Below are positions 50,584-59,168 of a stretch of 64,000 nt of DNA, one piece after another (within the stretch, counting starts at the first letter, position 1; every line of letters starts with the position of its first letter). Position numbers and translations under genes: made by a program. The stretch is taken from the NCBI RefSeq assembly GCF_900110645.1, contig NZ_FOFB01000010.1, forward strand, positions 143,108 through 207,107, read 5' to 3'. Under the pieces are notes generated by a model that was given only the letters and a program-made list of their open reading frames with translations, did no database searches and had not been told where the DNA came from. This stretch comes from Neolewinella agarilytica (GTDB lineage Bacteria > Bacteroidota > Bacteroidia > Chitinophagales > Saprospiraceae).

Positions 50584-51660
50584 ATGCGTATTGAAATTGA
50601 GACAACTGCTCTGGACTTAAAATGGCCAGCCGAAAGCCTTTTTGGTCAGTGCGTCATTCCTTTAATTATAAAAAGCATGAAAGGTCATACTTTCATACTT
50701 CATGGTGAGAGCAGTCTGCCCAAACAGCTGACTGGCAACGTAGAATATATTTACAATCCTGGAGACGGTGAACCAGATTTCTGTTTCTCCTTATGTCCCC
50801 TTTATCGGTATGGTCGCAACCCCGGCGTGACTAGCGTTTTAGATATCGATTTTAAGAAATTCTTTCAGAAGAAACGTTGGTGGCAACGTCTTCCACCTGA
50901 CAGCAGAGAATATTACTCTGAGACGCTAAAGGGGACAGCATCAATTGTCGTATCGCACTCAGCACTGAAGGAAGAAATTCTGAAGTTCTACGATATTGAA
51001 TCTGACAAGATAAAGGTAGTAGGCTACGGCCCTCCTGAAGCCCCTGTTTACCCTGCCGATGAAGTCACCCGCCGCATCACCAAAGAAGTCTACGGCAAGG
51101 AAAATTCTTTCTTTTTTGCGCCGGCCATCGGTCATACAAGCGACAACCTGGAGCGTTTATTTGCCGCCTATGATCGCTTTCGGCAGCGAGTGCCGGAGCC
51201 AGTTCGGCTACTGGTTGCCCAGCCAGAAACGGGTAAACATCTCAAGGCGGTACGCAGGGCGCATAGGCAGGCTAAATACCGGAAAGACATCGAGTTTCTC
51301 CCCCGACTTTCTGACCATGAGTATCGAAAAATATTCAGCTCCGCCCGGGCCATTCTCTACCCTTCCCTTTCCACGCGTTTCCCCCTCCCGGTGCTGGATG
51401 CCTGGACGGCCGAGGTACCGGTAGTTTATACAGACAACGATATTCTACGGGGCGCCGGAGCGCTGGTGCAGGGGGAGGACATAAACAGCATTGCAGAGGG
51501 CATGGTCTCCCTGGTCACCACCCCCTTCCTGGCCTCCGGCCTGGTCGAAAACGGGAAGCGCCGCCTACAGGACTTCAGCTGGGAGGCGGTGGCAGAGAAG
51601 GTGGCGGAGGTGCTGCGGAGTGTTACGGATCAATCCAGCTCCCGTTCGTCGGAACAATAA
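50584..51660 (+). CDS. Glycosyltransferase (GT4-like), 3' end formed by a REP element
   Basis: 358-residue glycosyltransferase of the GT-B type. The second Rossmann half is recognisable: APAIGHTSDNLERLFAAYDRF, PVRLLVAQPETGKHLKAV, DIEFLPRLSDHEYRKIFSSA, AILYPSLSTRFPLPVLDAW and GAGALVQGEDINSIAEGM. It probably adds a sugar to a cell-surface or lipid acceptor. The last six residues and the stop (SRSSEQ, TAA at 51658-51660) are coded by the left end of the REP element that begins at 51641, so the original C-terminus has been altered. Confidence 0.85.
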   Translation: MRIEIETTALDLKWPAESLFGQCVIPLIIKSMKGHTFILHGESSLPKQLTGNVEYIYNPGDGEPDFCFSLCPLYRYGRNPGVTSVLDIDFKKFFQKKRWWQRLPPDSREYYSETLKGTASIVVSHSALKEEILKFYDIESDKIKVVGYGPPEAPVYPADEVTRRITKEVYGKENSFFFAPAIGHTSDNLERLFAAYDRFRQRVPEPVRLLVAQPETGKHLKAVRRAHRQAKYRKDIEFLPRLSDHEYRKIFSSARAILYPSLSTRFPLPVLDAWTAEVPVVYTDNDILRGAGALVQGEDINSIAEGMVSLVTTPFLASGLVENGKRRLQDFSWEAVAEKVAEVLRSVTDQSSSRSSEQ

Positions 51661-51842
51661 ATTTTGAGGGCGATAGCCCGAATTTAAATTTTTGGTCGGA
51701 CTAATCTGGGGCGAGTCCGCACCCGCCTACACTGAATCTTTGAGCCAGCATCTGCATGAACTAAGTATACTGTCCGCACCAGATTCGTCCGACCGCCTCC
51801 GCCAGCCGCTGCGCGGCGTCTCCGAGCGTTCCGACGAACGGG
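51641..51842. repeat. REP pair (left copy) flanking the second Y1 transposase
   Basis: 202 bases: CCCGTTCGTCGGAACAATAA at the left end and its inverted partner GTTCCGACGAACGGG at the right end, with TGGTCGGAC/GTCCGACC as a second inner pair. A diverged spacer fills the centre. The copy at 52486-52691 is in the same direction. Confidence 0.8.
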
Positions 51843-51857
51843 TGCTCGGATAAACGT

Positions 51858-52460
51858 TCATCCTCTGAATTTCCTAACCCTTAACAAGGATTCTGCCATT
51901 TCGAAATCACAAATACCTCTATCATAAGGCCCTTGATATTCTCTTGCTGACGACCAATCCCAAGTCACGGTATCAAGACATATTCCTGCACTTACTGGAT
52001 TCTGGTGCAAATAATTAAACACGGTATGAGGATAAGACGAATTGGGAATAGTCCCCTGCCCTCCATCTTCCAAGGGTCTGAGGTCCCAACATTGTTTCAT
52101 ATTGCTTCCTTGTCTGAATAAATTTCCAGAGCGATGGTAAGCCTTGTTAAATCCTCGTGTGTAGGTTGATAGCAACATTTGGACTCCGTAGCTCAAATTA
52201 CAAATTGGCAACATTTCATTCTCGATGTTTTTACCATGTACGGGAACTTTCTTGTTACTCTGAGAAGCCCCAAACTCTGTCGGCCTTAGTAGAAAATGGA
52301 AGTGATTATACATCAGGCAAAAAGCAAGTACATGAGCGTTGGGTAGCAAATGCTTTTTCACCTTTCCGAGGAAGAAATCATAATTCTCCTCAATCCGAAA
52401 AATGGCCTGCCCGTTAATACCTTGATTATAGAAGTGGTAAAGACAATCATGTGAGTACAT
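51858..52460 (-). CDS. Y1/IS200-like transposase, REP-associated
   Basis: 200-residue HUH transposase from the ATG at 52460. Signatures: start MYSHDCLYHFYNQGINGQAI, the His-x-His motif LMYNHFHFLLRPTEFG near residue 75, then LSYGVQMLLSTYTRGFNKAY with the catalytic Tyr region, RSGNLFRQGSNMKQC and the end VFNYLHQNPVSAGI. An open extension to 52598 runs into the REP element and is not used. The gene is intact and is flanked by directly repeated REP pairs. It differs clearly from the RAYT at 33614. Confidence 0.85.
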   Translation of the reverse strand: MYSHDCLYHFYNQGINGQAIFRIEENYDFFLGKVKKHLLPNAHVLAFCLMYNHFHFLLRPTEFGASQSNKKVPVHGKNIENEMLPICNLSYGVQMLLSTYTRGFNKAYHRSGNLFRQGSNMKQCWDLRPLEDGGQGTIPNSSYPHTVFNYLHQNPVSAGICLDTVTWDWSSAREYQGPYDRGICDFEMAESLLRVRKFRG

Positions 52461-52485
52461 TTCGAAATGTACCGAAAATTTAGTC

Positions 52486-52691
52486 CCCGTTCGTCGGAAC
52501 AATAAATTTTCATAGGGCGGCAGCCCGAAAAGAAAAATTTTGGTCGGACGGGACGAATCTGGGACGGCATCGTGAATCTTACTCCTATACTTATCCAAAC
52601 GTTTACGGAACAGCAGAGTACATCACACCAGAAAAGTCCGACCGCCTCCGCCAGCCGCTGGGCCGCGTCTCCGAGCGTTCCGACGAACGGG
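52486..52691. repeat. REP pair (right copy) flanking the second Y1 transposase
   Basis: 206 bases with the same ends as the left copy: CCCGTTCGTCGGAACAATAA and GTTCCGACGAACGGG, plus CCGCCTCCGCCAGCCGCTG in both copies. The right end is 51 bases before nadB. Confidence 0.8.
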
Positions 52692-52742
52692 TGTAACCAT
52701 TCCCCCGCTAACATATATCTTAGCCCGTAAATAAAATCAACC

Positions 52743-54344
52743 ATGCTCCAAACCGACGTTCTCATCATCGGCTCCGGAATCGCCGGTCTCAGCACCGGCA
52801 TCAAACTGGCGTTATTGCGCCCTGACCTGAAAATCGATGTACTCACCAAAGTGAACGAGCGCGAGAGCAACACCAGCTACGCCCAGGGCGGCGTGGCCGC
52901 TGTGTGGGACCACGGCTCGGACAACTACGAAAAACACATCGCCGACACCCTCGACGCAGGTGCGGGACTCTGCGACGAGCACATCGTCCGCATCGTCGTC
53001 GAAGAAGGCCCTACCCGCGTAGAGGAAATCATCGAATGGGGTACCCGCTTTGACACGGACCAGTTCAAGAAGTACGACCTGGGCCGCGAAGGCGGCCACT
53101 CCGAAAACCGCATCCTCCACTACAAAGACCTCACCGGTTGGGAGATTCAACGCGCGCTTTCGGCGAAGGCAGCGACGCTGGACAACCTCGTCGTTCACGA
53201 ACATTTCTTCGCCCTCGACCTCCTCACACAGCACCATGTGGGGCACATCGTTACCCGTCTCACTTCGGGCATCGAGTGCTACGGCACCTACGTCCTGAAC
53301 CGGAAGACGGGCTCCATCGACAAAATCCTCGCCCGCACCACCGTTCTCTGTGCCGGTGGCAACGGGCAGATCTACCGCAGTACCACCAACCCGGTGATTG
53401 CGACCGGCGACGGTATCGCCATGGCCTACCGGGCTAAGGTCCACCTGGAGAACATGGAGTTCGTTCAGTTTCACCCTACGGCCCTCTACAATCCCGGCCG
53501 GGACCCACAGGCCTTCCTCGTCAGCGAAGCCGTTCGCGGAGAAGGAGCTATCCTGAAGCGGCCGGACGGCAGCGAGTTCATGCAAGACTACGATCCCCGA
53601 GGCAGCCTCGCTCCCCGTGACATCGTTGCCCGCGCCATCGATAATGAGATGAAACTCGGCGGAACGGAATACATGTGCCTCGACTGTACGCACATCGACG
53701 AAGAGCACTTCCTTAAGCACTTCCCCACCATCCATGAGAAGTGTATGAGCATCGGTATCAACCCGGCCAAAGACATGATACCCGTCACGCCCGCCTGCCA
53801 TTATATGTGCGGTGGCGTGAAGGTGGACGAGTACGGTAAAACCTCCGTCAACCAGCTCTACGCCTGCGGCGAGTGTACCAGCACCGGCCTGCACGGCGCT
53901 AACCGACTAGCGAGTAATAGCCTGTTGGAAGCCCTCGTGTTCGGTCACCGGATTGCGCACTCCATCGCGGCTAACATAGACACGCACGTCGTGCGGGAAG
54001 ACATCCCGAGTTGGAACCGTACGGCGACAAAATCTCCGAAGGAGCAAGTTCTCATCACCCAGAGTATTAAAGAACTCAAGGAGGTAATGTCCAGCTACGT
54101 AGGTATTGTACGCAGCAATAAGCGCCTGGAGCGCGCGCGCAAACGTCTGGAATTACTCACCAACGAAACGGAAGACCTCTACAAGAACAGCCTCGTCAGT
54201 TCCCAACTTTGTGAGCTGCGCAATCTGATCACGATCGGGCACCTCGTCACCAAAGCGGCTAACCTCCGCCACGAAAGCCGGGGCCTGCACTATACAACGG
54301 ATTACCCGGAGAAGGCGGACTTTCTGCAGTATTCGGTGCTGTAA
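52743..54344 (+). CDS. nadB: L-aspartate oxidase
   Basis: 533-residue flavoprotein that oxidises aspartate to iminoaspartate, the first step of NAD synthesis. FAD-binding start VLIIGSGIAGLSTGIKLAL at residue 5, SNTSYAQGGVAAVWD (residues around 40, family signature), DTLDAGAGLCDEH, the active site block EFVQFHPTALYNPG, and ASNSLLEALVFGHRIA in the FAD-binding end. The C-terminal helical domain holds MSSYVGIVRSNKRLERAR. nadA and nadC are not in this window. It ends one base from the second Crp/Fnr gene, facing it. Confidence 0.95.
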   Translation: MLQTDVLIIGSGIAGLSTGIKLALLRPDLKIDVLTKVNERESNTSYAQGGVAAVWDHGSDNYEKHIADTLDAGAGLCDEHIVRIVVEEGPTRVEEIIEWGTRFDTDQFKKYDLGREGGHSENRILHYKDLTGWEIQRALSAKAATLDNLVVHEHFFALDLLTQHHVGHIVTRLTSGIECYGTYVLNRKTGSIDKILARTTVLCAGGNGQIYRSTTNPVIATGDGIAMAYRAKVHLENMEFVQFHPTALYNPGRDPQAFLVSEAVRGEGAILKRPDGSEFMQDYDPRGSLAPRDIVARAIDNEMKLGGTEYMCLDCTHIDEEHFLKHFPTIHEKCMSIGINPAKDMIPVTPACHYMCGGVKVDEYGKTSVNQLYACGECTSTGLHGANRLASNSLLEALVFGHRIAHSIAANIDTHVVREDIPSWNRTATKSPKEQVLITQSIKELKEVMSSYVGIVRSNKRLERARKRLELLTNETEDLYKNSLVSSQLCELRNLITIGHLVTKAANLRHESRGLHYTTDYPEKADFLQYSVL

Positions 54345-54345
54345 T

Positions 54346-55032
54346 CTAAGCCGCCGCCACCAACTTCTCCATATCCCGCACCAGCATCCGTTTCCGATCA
54401 AATGTGAGGATGTTTTGCCGGCGCAGATCATTGAGCACGGCGTTGACCGTCTGTCGGCTGGTGCCAGTGAGGTCGGCAATTTCTTTATGGGTGAGCATGT
54501 TGCGGACCTCGCGCTCGTAGCCGACGGCGCGGCCACGGCTGGTCGCCAGTTCGTGCAAAAACTCCACAATTCGGCTGCGGCTGGTTTTGAACATCAGGTT
54601 CTCCAGCCGTTGTTCGAGCTGTAGCGTCCGGTTACCGATGAGGCGCATAAAGAAGAGTTGCAGTTCACTACGTTCCCGAAGCATATTCTCCAGATCTCCT
54701 TTTTCTAAAACACATAGTGAAGTAGGCTCAAGACTGTAGGCAAAGTCTCGCCGGCTCCCATCATTCACGAGCGCCAGTTCTCCGAATACTTCCCCGGGCG
54801 TGAGGATAGCTTTAGTGACTTCCTTACCCTCAGCACCGTAGGTGCCGATCTTGATCCGGCCACTGTTGATCAGGAAAATTTTCTTGGCGGGCTCTTCCGG
54901 CAGATACACATACTGGTTCGCGTCAAAAGACAGGTGGTCCTTGGATTCTATCATCCCCATGTCCACTTTCTTAGGACAAAAAATATTCTGAAGGTCAATA
55001 TTCTCTACAAACCATAATTGTTGATCAGCCAT
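54346..55032 (-). CDS. Crp/Fnr family transcriptional regulator
   Basis: 228-residue regulator with a cyclic-nucleotide-binding-type domain (residues 40-125: LPEEPAKKIFLINSGRIKIG and GEVFGELALVNDG) and a C-terminal winged helix (EIADLTGTSRQTVNAVLNDL at about 180). The domain order is like Crp; no FNR-type Cys cluster. The effector is unknown. It is longer than the regulator at 2339 and is not linked to any TTGA-N6-TCAA-type box that I can see close by. A -7-like TACTTTTG lies at 55105-55098. Confidence 0.9.
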   Translation of the reverse strand: MADQQLWFVENIDLQNIFCPKKVDMGMIESKDHLSFDANQYVYLPEEPAKKIFLINSGRIKIGTYGAEGKEVTKAILTPGEVFGELALVNDGSRRDFAYSLEPTSLCVLEKGDLENMLRERSELQLFFMRLIGNRTLQLEQRLENLMFKTSRSRIVEFLHELATSRGRAVGYEREVRNMLTHKEIADLTGTSRQTVNAVLNDLRRQNILTFDRKRMLVRDMEKLVAAA

Positions 55033-55097
55033 AATAAAATTCGTTTGTGTAGTCTACAGACAAATAGGGCTAAGCAGGGGTTGACCTGAAATTATTA

Positions 55098-55105
55098 CAA
55101 AAGTA
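55098..55105 (-). promoter_or_regulatory. -7-like element of the second Crp/Fnr gene
   Basis: Minus strand TACTTTTG matches TAnnTTTG exactly; no TTG at the usual distance, so this is a weak call. Confidence 0.35.
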
Positions 55106-55128
55106 TCACAGTTGTTAACCGGAGGGCT

Positions 55129-56541
55129 CTATTTCCCTCCTTTAAGCTCTTGCTGCCAGGCTTTGAGTTCCGCCAGCTTCCCGTCGGCGGCCAGGCCTGC
55201 CTGGACGGGCCAGGAGCGAGGGTCATGAGATTTATAACGAGAGCCCGCAGCATCGAGCATCTCCCGTAGTTGTTCGGCGGGCGTTGCCGCGAGCGTATGC
55301 AAGCTGTCAACTCCGGCGGCTTTGAGAACAGACTCGATTTTAGGACCAATGCCTTCTACTATCCGCAGGTTATCGTCCGCAACTTCTTTAGCCGGTTTTT
55401 CAACAGGTTCCGGGGCGGGCGCTTCCGCGGGTGCAGGGGAAGCTTCAGGCGCATGGTCGGGCTCAGCGGCCAGGGCTGCCGCCTGGCCAATCCAATCGTC
55501 TCGCTGAATAATACCAGGAAGGTAACCGATCAGCTCGGTGTAGGTCATCACGTCTGCTTCGGACCAATTAGCAATTTGCTCGTAGCTGTAGATGTCTGCT
55601 TCGTTCAGCTTCTGCTGCAGAAACGGACCAATATCTTTGATGCGGGTGAGATCATCGTGATGGTCTTCACTTATGCCCGACATAACCGGTATGTGTACCG
55701 AAGGGGTCGTTTGCACGATGACTTCCGTATCTCCCTTAAGTCCGGTACGGACGCCTGGCTCGGTAGTATCCGCCCGAATGACGAGCGGCTCTGCCTGAGC
55801 GGCGGTTGGCTGGTCCTGGTTAATAACCGGCTGATGCGGCTGGTAACTAAAGCCTGGAGTGGCCGTGGACGTCGTTGCCGCCGCGCCGCGCAGCGCGGCG
55901 TTCTCCTCCGCTAAGGCCAGCAGCCGGTTCTCCAGCGTCTGAAAGCGAGACTCCGTGACGGAGATATAAGCATTCAACGATTCATTGCTGCCGGAAGAAC
56001 TCCCCCCTGCACCTGCGGGCCCCGCCACGCCTCTTGAAGTTCCCTCACCCTCCGGCACATCCTGTCCTTCTCCCGTGTTTCCCGTTGTTCCGCCCGCAAT
56101 TAACTGCTCATTCTGTGTTTTCAGCCCGATTACCTGATCATTAAGGGATTCGATCGTCGTGGCGTAACTCTGATTCGTTGTTACCAGCTCTTCGTTGCGC
56201 TGTTGCAGCTCCGTCAGAGAAGCATCCCGCTGCCCTACCTCGGTTGTTAATGCCTGAATCCGGTCCAATGCATCAACCTTCTCCCGGCTGATGGCTTCCA
56301 GTTCTTTGGCCATGGCCTTTTGCTTGGTATCCGCGGCGCGGTAACGCACCTCATATTCATCCCGGTCTTTGCGCAAGAGCAGCAGCTCTTTTTTGTATCG
56401 CCGCGTTTTAGTTCCTTGCACAATCCAACCAACAATCACCCCAAAGGCAAATAAAAGCAGGGCCAGTATACCTAGCAATATTTTCTCTTCATTCGCCAGT
56501 TGTGCGAAAAAGGTACCGATGAGGTCAAAAAAGTCATTCAT
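55129..56541 (-). CDS. Membrane-anchored coiled-coil protein with helix-hairpin-helix repeats
   Basis: 470-residue protein: an N-terminal membrane helix (ILLGILALLLFAFGVIVGWIV), a long coiled coil (residues about 40-150, with ELLLLRKDRDEYEVRYRAA), a low-complexity linker, and two helix-hairpin-helix-like repeats: LTRIKDIGPFLQQKLNEADI near residue 290 and LRIVEGIGPKIESVLKAAGV near 395. These GIGP motifs usually bind DNA or proteins in other families. A copy of the 19-bp word codes for the Gly/Ala-rich linker at 56008. Function unknown; possible role in tethering DNA or wall structures. Confidence 0.75.
   Translation of the reverse strand: MNDFFDLIGTFFAQLANEEKILLGILALLLFAFGVIVGWIVQGTKTRRYKKELLLLRKDRDEYEVRYRAADTKQKAMAKELEAISREKVDALDRIQALTTEVGQRDASLTELQQRNEELVTTNQSYATTIESLNDQVIGLKTQNEQLIAGGTTGNTGEGQDVPEGEGTSRGVAGPAGAGGSSSGSNESLNAYISVTESRFQTLENRLLALAEENAALRGAAATTSTATPGFSYQPHQPVINQDQPTAAQAEPLVIRADTTEPGVRTGLKGDTEVIVQTTPSVHIPVMSGISEDHHDDLTRIKDIGPFLQQKLNEADIYSYEQIANWSEADVMTYTELIGYLPGIIQRDDWIGQAAALAAEPDHAPEASPAPAEAPAPEPVEKPAKEVADDNLRIVEGIGPKIESVLKAAGVDSLHTLAATPAEQLREMLDAAGSRYKSHDPRSWPVQAGLAADGKLAELKAWQQELKGGK
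56008..56027 (+). repeat. Dispersed 19-bp word inside coding sequence
   Basis: TGCACCTGCGGGCCCCGCCA, antisense to the gene, coding the linker Gly-Val-Ala-Gly-Pro-Ala-Gly-Ala. Confidence 0.5.
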
Positions 56542-56569
56542 GTTCTGAGTGGTTCTCTCGGGGTAAGAT

Positions 56570-56674
56570 ACGGTAGAATTACAGACTGTAGAGAGGTAGC
56601 TGGTAGAATTATAGATTGTAGCCGGCAGAAAAAAATACCGCCTAATCTACCGTCTACAACATTACGGTCTACCC
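56570..56674. repeat. Word-like inverted repeat (GGTAGAATTA words)
   Basis: Left arm with ACGGTAGAATTACAGACTGT and GGTAGAATTATAGATTGTAG, right arm with CTACCGTCTACAAC and CGGTCTACC; runs into the stop region of ald. Confidence 0.6.
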
Positions 56675-57909
56675 TAGAGCCCACTGGTCATCAACAAATC
56701 AATATCCGTACAGCGCATATCGAATCGTTTGCCGAGGTAAGGGTTCGTCAGGCAGCCCCGGAAGGTGTACACGCCATGACGCAGCCCGGCCTGCCGCAGG
56801 ATAAAATGCTCGAACGAACGAGCACCGTCGGCGCGCAGGAGTAGCGGGACGAGGATGTTATTGACGGCGATGCTTGCCGTCCGCCCCACCCGGCTGGCTA
56901 GGTTGGGCACACAGTAATGAATCACGTCGTGTTTGCGGAAAGTGGGTTTCTGCAGCGTGGTCATTTCACTGGTAGCGAAGCAGCCCCCCTGATCGATACT
57001 GACGTCAATAATGACGGAGCCCGGCCGCATGGAACGGACCATTTCCTCGCTCACCACGATGGGCGTACGACCATGCTCTGCGTGGATGGCACCGATGGCT
57101 ACCTCAGCACTCAATAGCTCTTTGCGCAGGTAGTAGGGATTCATTGCACTGGTGTACAGCTGGCGGCCAACGCTGTTTTGCAGCCGCATCAGCTTGTGGA
57201 TGTTATCGTCGAAAATTCGCACTTCTGCGCCCATGCCCAGGGCGGCACGGGTAGCAAATTCAGCGACCACTCCGCCGCCCAGAATAACCACCTTTGCGCT
57301 GGGCACGCCGGAGACGCCGCCCAACAGAACGCCAGGCCCGCCGGTAGTGGTAGACAGTAATTCTGCGGCTGTTTGTACGGCAGAGATCCCCGCCATTTCG
57401 CTCATGATCCGGACGATGGGGAAGCTCCCCTCTTCGTCTTGCATATACTCCATCGCCAGGGCGATGATGCGTTTGTTCTTCAGCCGGTAGAGATATTCGG
57501 CGCTGATGGTAGGTAGCTGTAGCGGGCTGATGAGGACCGTCCCGGGTTGCATCATCTCGATCTCATCCAGCGTCGGCGGTGCTACTTTGAGGATAACCTT
57601 TGCCTTTTCGTACACCTCCTGTGCGGAGTAGGCAATCTCCCCGCCCTGCTCACTAAAAGAATGATCGGTAAAGTTGCTCTGGATGCCGGCACCCGTTTCC
57701 ACCAATACCCGGTGGCCACGGCTGGTCAGGTTAGCGACACCACTTGGGACCAGGGCCACCCGTTTCTCCTGCAGGGTAATTTCCTTGGGAATACCAATAA
57801 AAAGACTCTCCTGCTTATGCTGCACGGCGAGCGTCTCCGTTTGGGTCTGGCCATAGCCGGAGGTTAGTTCCTCTGGGAGGGAGACCTTCTTCTTATCCTT
57901 ACTACTCAT
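56674..57909 (-). CDS. ald: Alanine dehydrogenase
   Basis: 411-residue NAD-dependent enzyme interconverting alanine with pyruvate plus ammonia. Family blocks: IGIPKEITLQEKRVALVPSG near residue 37, VLVETGAG, VLISPLQLP, TTTGGPGVLLGGVSGVPSAK before the nucleotide-binding GGGVVAEFATRAALGMGAEV, and IDVSIDQGGCFATSE. About 40 residues longer than the common form, mostly at the N-terminus. The coding region starts within the end of tsaE: the two genes share eight bases (ATGAGTAG), implying translational coupling. Confidence 0.92.
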   Translation of the reverse strand: MSSKDKKKVSLPEELTSGYGQTQTETLAVQHKQESLFIGIPKEITLQEKRVALVPSGVANLTSRGHRVLVETGAGIQSNFTDHSFSEQGGEIAYSAQEVYEKAKVILKVAPPTLDEIEMMQPGTVLISPLQLPTISAEYLYRLKNKRIIALAMEYMQDEEGSFPIVRIMSEMAGISAVQTAAELLSTTTGGPGVLLGGVSGVPSAKVVILGGGVVAEFATRAALGMGAEVRIFDDNIHKLMRLQNSVGRQLYTSAMNPYYLRKELLSAEVAIGAIHAEHGRTPIVVSEEMVRSMRPGSVIIDVSIDQGGCFATSEMTTLQKPTFRKHDVIHYCVPNLASRVGRTASIAVNNILVPLLLRADGARSFEHFILRQAGLRHGVYTFRGCLTNPYLGKRFDMRCTDIDLLMTSGL

Positions 57910-58342
57910 TGTTGGGTGGGTGACCGGTGGAAATCGTCAGACTACGCGACTCACCTTCGGAGGCATGCCGTAGTTGCAAGAAGACAACGCCCGGAGGCAA
58001 AAGAGGTTCTATCACAGCCGGCCATTCCACAAAGATGGGGTAGCCTTCGCCCTCAAAAAGCTCCTCCAGGCCAGCATTGAGCGCTTCTTCGGTGTTTTCC
58101 AGTCGGTAACAATCCAGGTGATAGACGGGGCCATCCGCCCCCTTGTACTGGTTGACGATGCTGAACGTGGGGCTGCTCGTCGGCTCCGCTACCCCAAGCT
58201 GACGGCACATCTCCGCCACCAGCGTGGTTTTGCCGGCGCCCAGATCGCCGATCAGGGCAAAGACGGCCTGCCGGCCAAACGCCTCCAGAAGGGCTTTAGC
58301 TACCTCCGGCAAGTCAGATAATTGATAAGAGCGGCTTGTCAT
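57902..58342 (-). CDS. tsaE: tRNA threonylcarbamoyladenosine biosynthesis ATPase TsaE
   Basis: 146-residue P-loop protein needed, with TsaB/TsaD, to modify A37 of tRNAs reading ANN codons. Walker A ALIGDLGAGKTTLVAEM near residue 35, then the family blocks SSPTFSIVNQYKG, VYHLDCYRL, and IFVEWPAVIEPLLPPG. Normal length. The gene ends within the start of ald and begins before an intergenic region; the usual partner genes are not in this window. Confidence 0.94.
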   Translation of the reverse strand: MTSRSYQLSDLPEVAKALLEAFGRQAVFALIGDLGAGKTTLVAEMCRQLGVAEPTSSPTFSIVNQYKGADGPVYHLDCYRLENTEEALNAGLEELFEGEGYPIFVEWPAVIEPLLPPGVVFLQLRHASEGESRSLTISTGHPPNNE

Positions 58343-58381
58343 ATTCAGCGTAAAGGTAAAATGCTTGGGGAACAGTCGGGG

Positions 58382-59041
58382 TCAGGCTTGAAAATCTTCC
58401 CATTCCAGTTCTTCATATCCCGAACCGGAGGTGAAGAGATTACGGGCCATGCTTCCGCCCAGGTCAGCGACTTTCACCCCGCGGTATTTTTTCAGGCCGC
58501 CGAAGAGCAAAGGTTTAAGTAAAGGCCAGACCTTCAGGGTTATCCCCTGCATCACGCCGTATCGGTTAGTTGGGGTGAGAATCATGGAGGGTCGGAAAAT
58601 GCTTAGCCTCGGAAATCCGAGTGCTTTGAGTTCCTCCACCAGCTCTCCCTTTGAGCGCAGGAAAAAAGAGGACGACGAAGCATCAACGCCTACCGAAGAC
58701 AGGAGCTCAAAGTGAGCGACACCTGCCTGGCGGCAAGCCCGGGCAAAATCAATAACGGCTTGTTTGTCGATTTTGAGAAATTCTTCCCTTGACATTTTTG
58801 ACGGCTGCCCAACACCCAGCGTACAGATGGCCGCCTCGTGGCCGGAGATTAGGCCTGCGTAAGAGGAAGGCTCAAAGATGTCGATACGATGTTGGTGGAC
58901 ACGGCCGGCGGGCATGCCGGCGACTTCGCGCCGGCCAAGCAGCGTAATTTTTTGTGCCGACGGGATGGTCAGCAATTCGCGGAGGGCCTCTGAGCCGACG
59001 GCGCCGGTGGCGCCGAGGAAAATAACGGATTGAATATCCAT
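58382..59041 (-). CDS. NAD(P)-binding oxidoreductase-like protein (HTATIP2-type)
   Basis: 219-residue Rossmann protein: nucleotide-binding start VIFLGATGAVGSEALREL at residue 7, ITLLGRREVAG, and a segment with HFELLSSVGVDASSSSFFLRSKGELVEEL that resembles atypical short-chain reductases of the HTATIP2 kind. LSIFRPSMILTPTNRYG follows. The ATG at 59041 is used; an in-frame TTG at 59062 is in the terminator of tatA. Substrate unknown. Confidence 0.82.
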   Translation of the reverse strand: MDIQSVIFLGATGAVGSEALRELLTIPSAQKITLLGRREVAGMPAGRVHQHRIDIFEPSSYAGLISGHEAAICTLGVGQPSKMSREEFLKIDKQAVIDFARACRQAGVAHFELLSSVGVDASSSSFFLRSKGELVEELKALGFPRLSIFRPSMILTPTNRYGVMQGITLKVWPLLKPLLFGGLKKYRGVKVADLGGSMARNLFTSGSGYEELEWEDFQA

Positions 59042-59060
59042 AAAGGTATAGGTAAACAGC

Positions 59061-59094
59061 AAGCCCCCGAACCTGAAGTCAGGGCCGGGGGCTT
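59061..59094 (-). terminator. Hairpin downstream of tatA
   Basis: AAGCCCCCG (59061-59069) pairs with CGGGGGCTT (59086-59094); an inner CCTGA/TCAGG extends the stem. Between the tatA stop and the next gene start. No T-run, so it may slow rather than stop transcription. Confidence 0.55.
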
Positions 59095-59116
59095 CCTTGC
59101 TTGTTCAACAAACATG

Positions 59117-59135
59117 GCATCCTGCGGTCGCGCCC
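59117..59135 (+). repeat. Dispersed 19-bp word, GCATCCTGCGG variant
   Basis: GCATCCTGCGGTCGCGCCC followed by AAAAA. It lies between tatA and the hairpin. Confidence 0.5.
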
Positions 59136-59168
59136 AAAAACCGGACACGATAACAGGCCACGGCTGCT

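Noticed and set aside
52967..52977. Copy of the dispersed word (ACGCAGGTGC) in nadB
   Set aside because: Only half of the word matches, and the encoded DTLDAGAGLCD is a conserved NadB motif, so the match is explained by the protein.
52812..53894. 360-residue minus-strand frame antisense to nadB
   Set aside because: nadB has full FAD and active site motifs; the antisense product has only Val/Gly/Asp-rich sequence.
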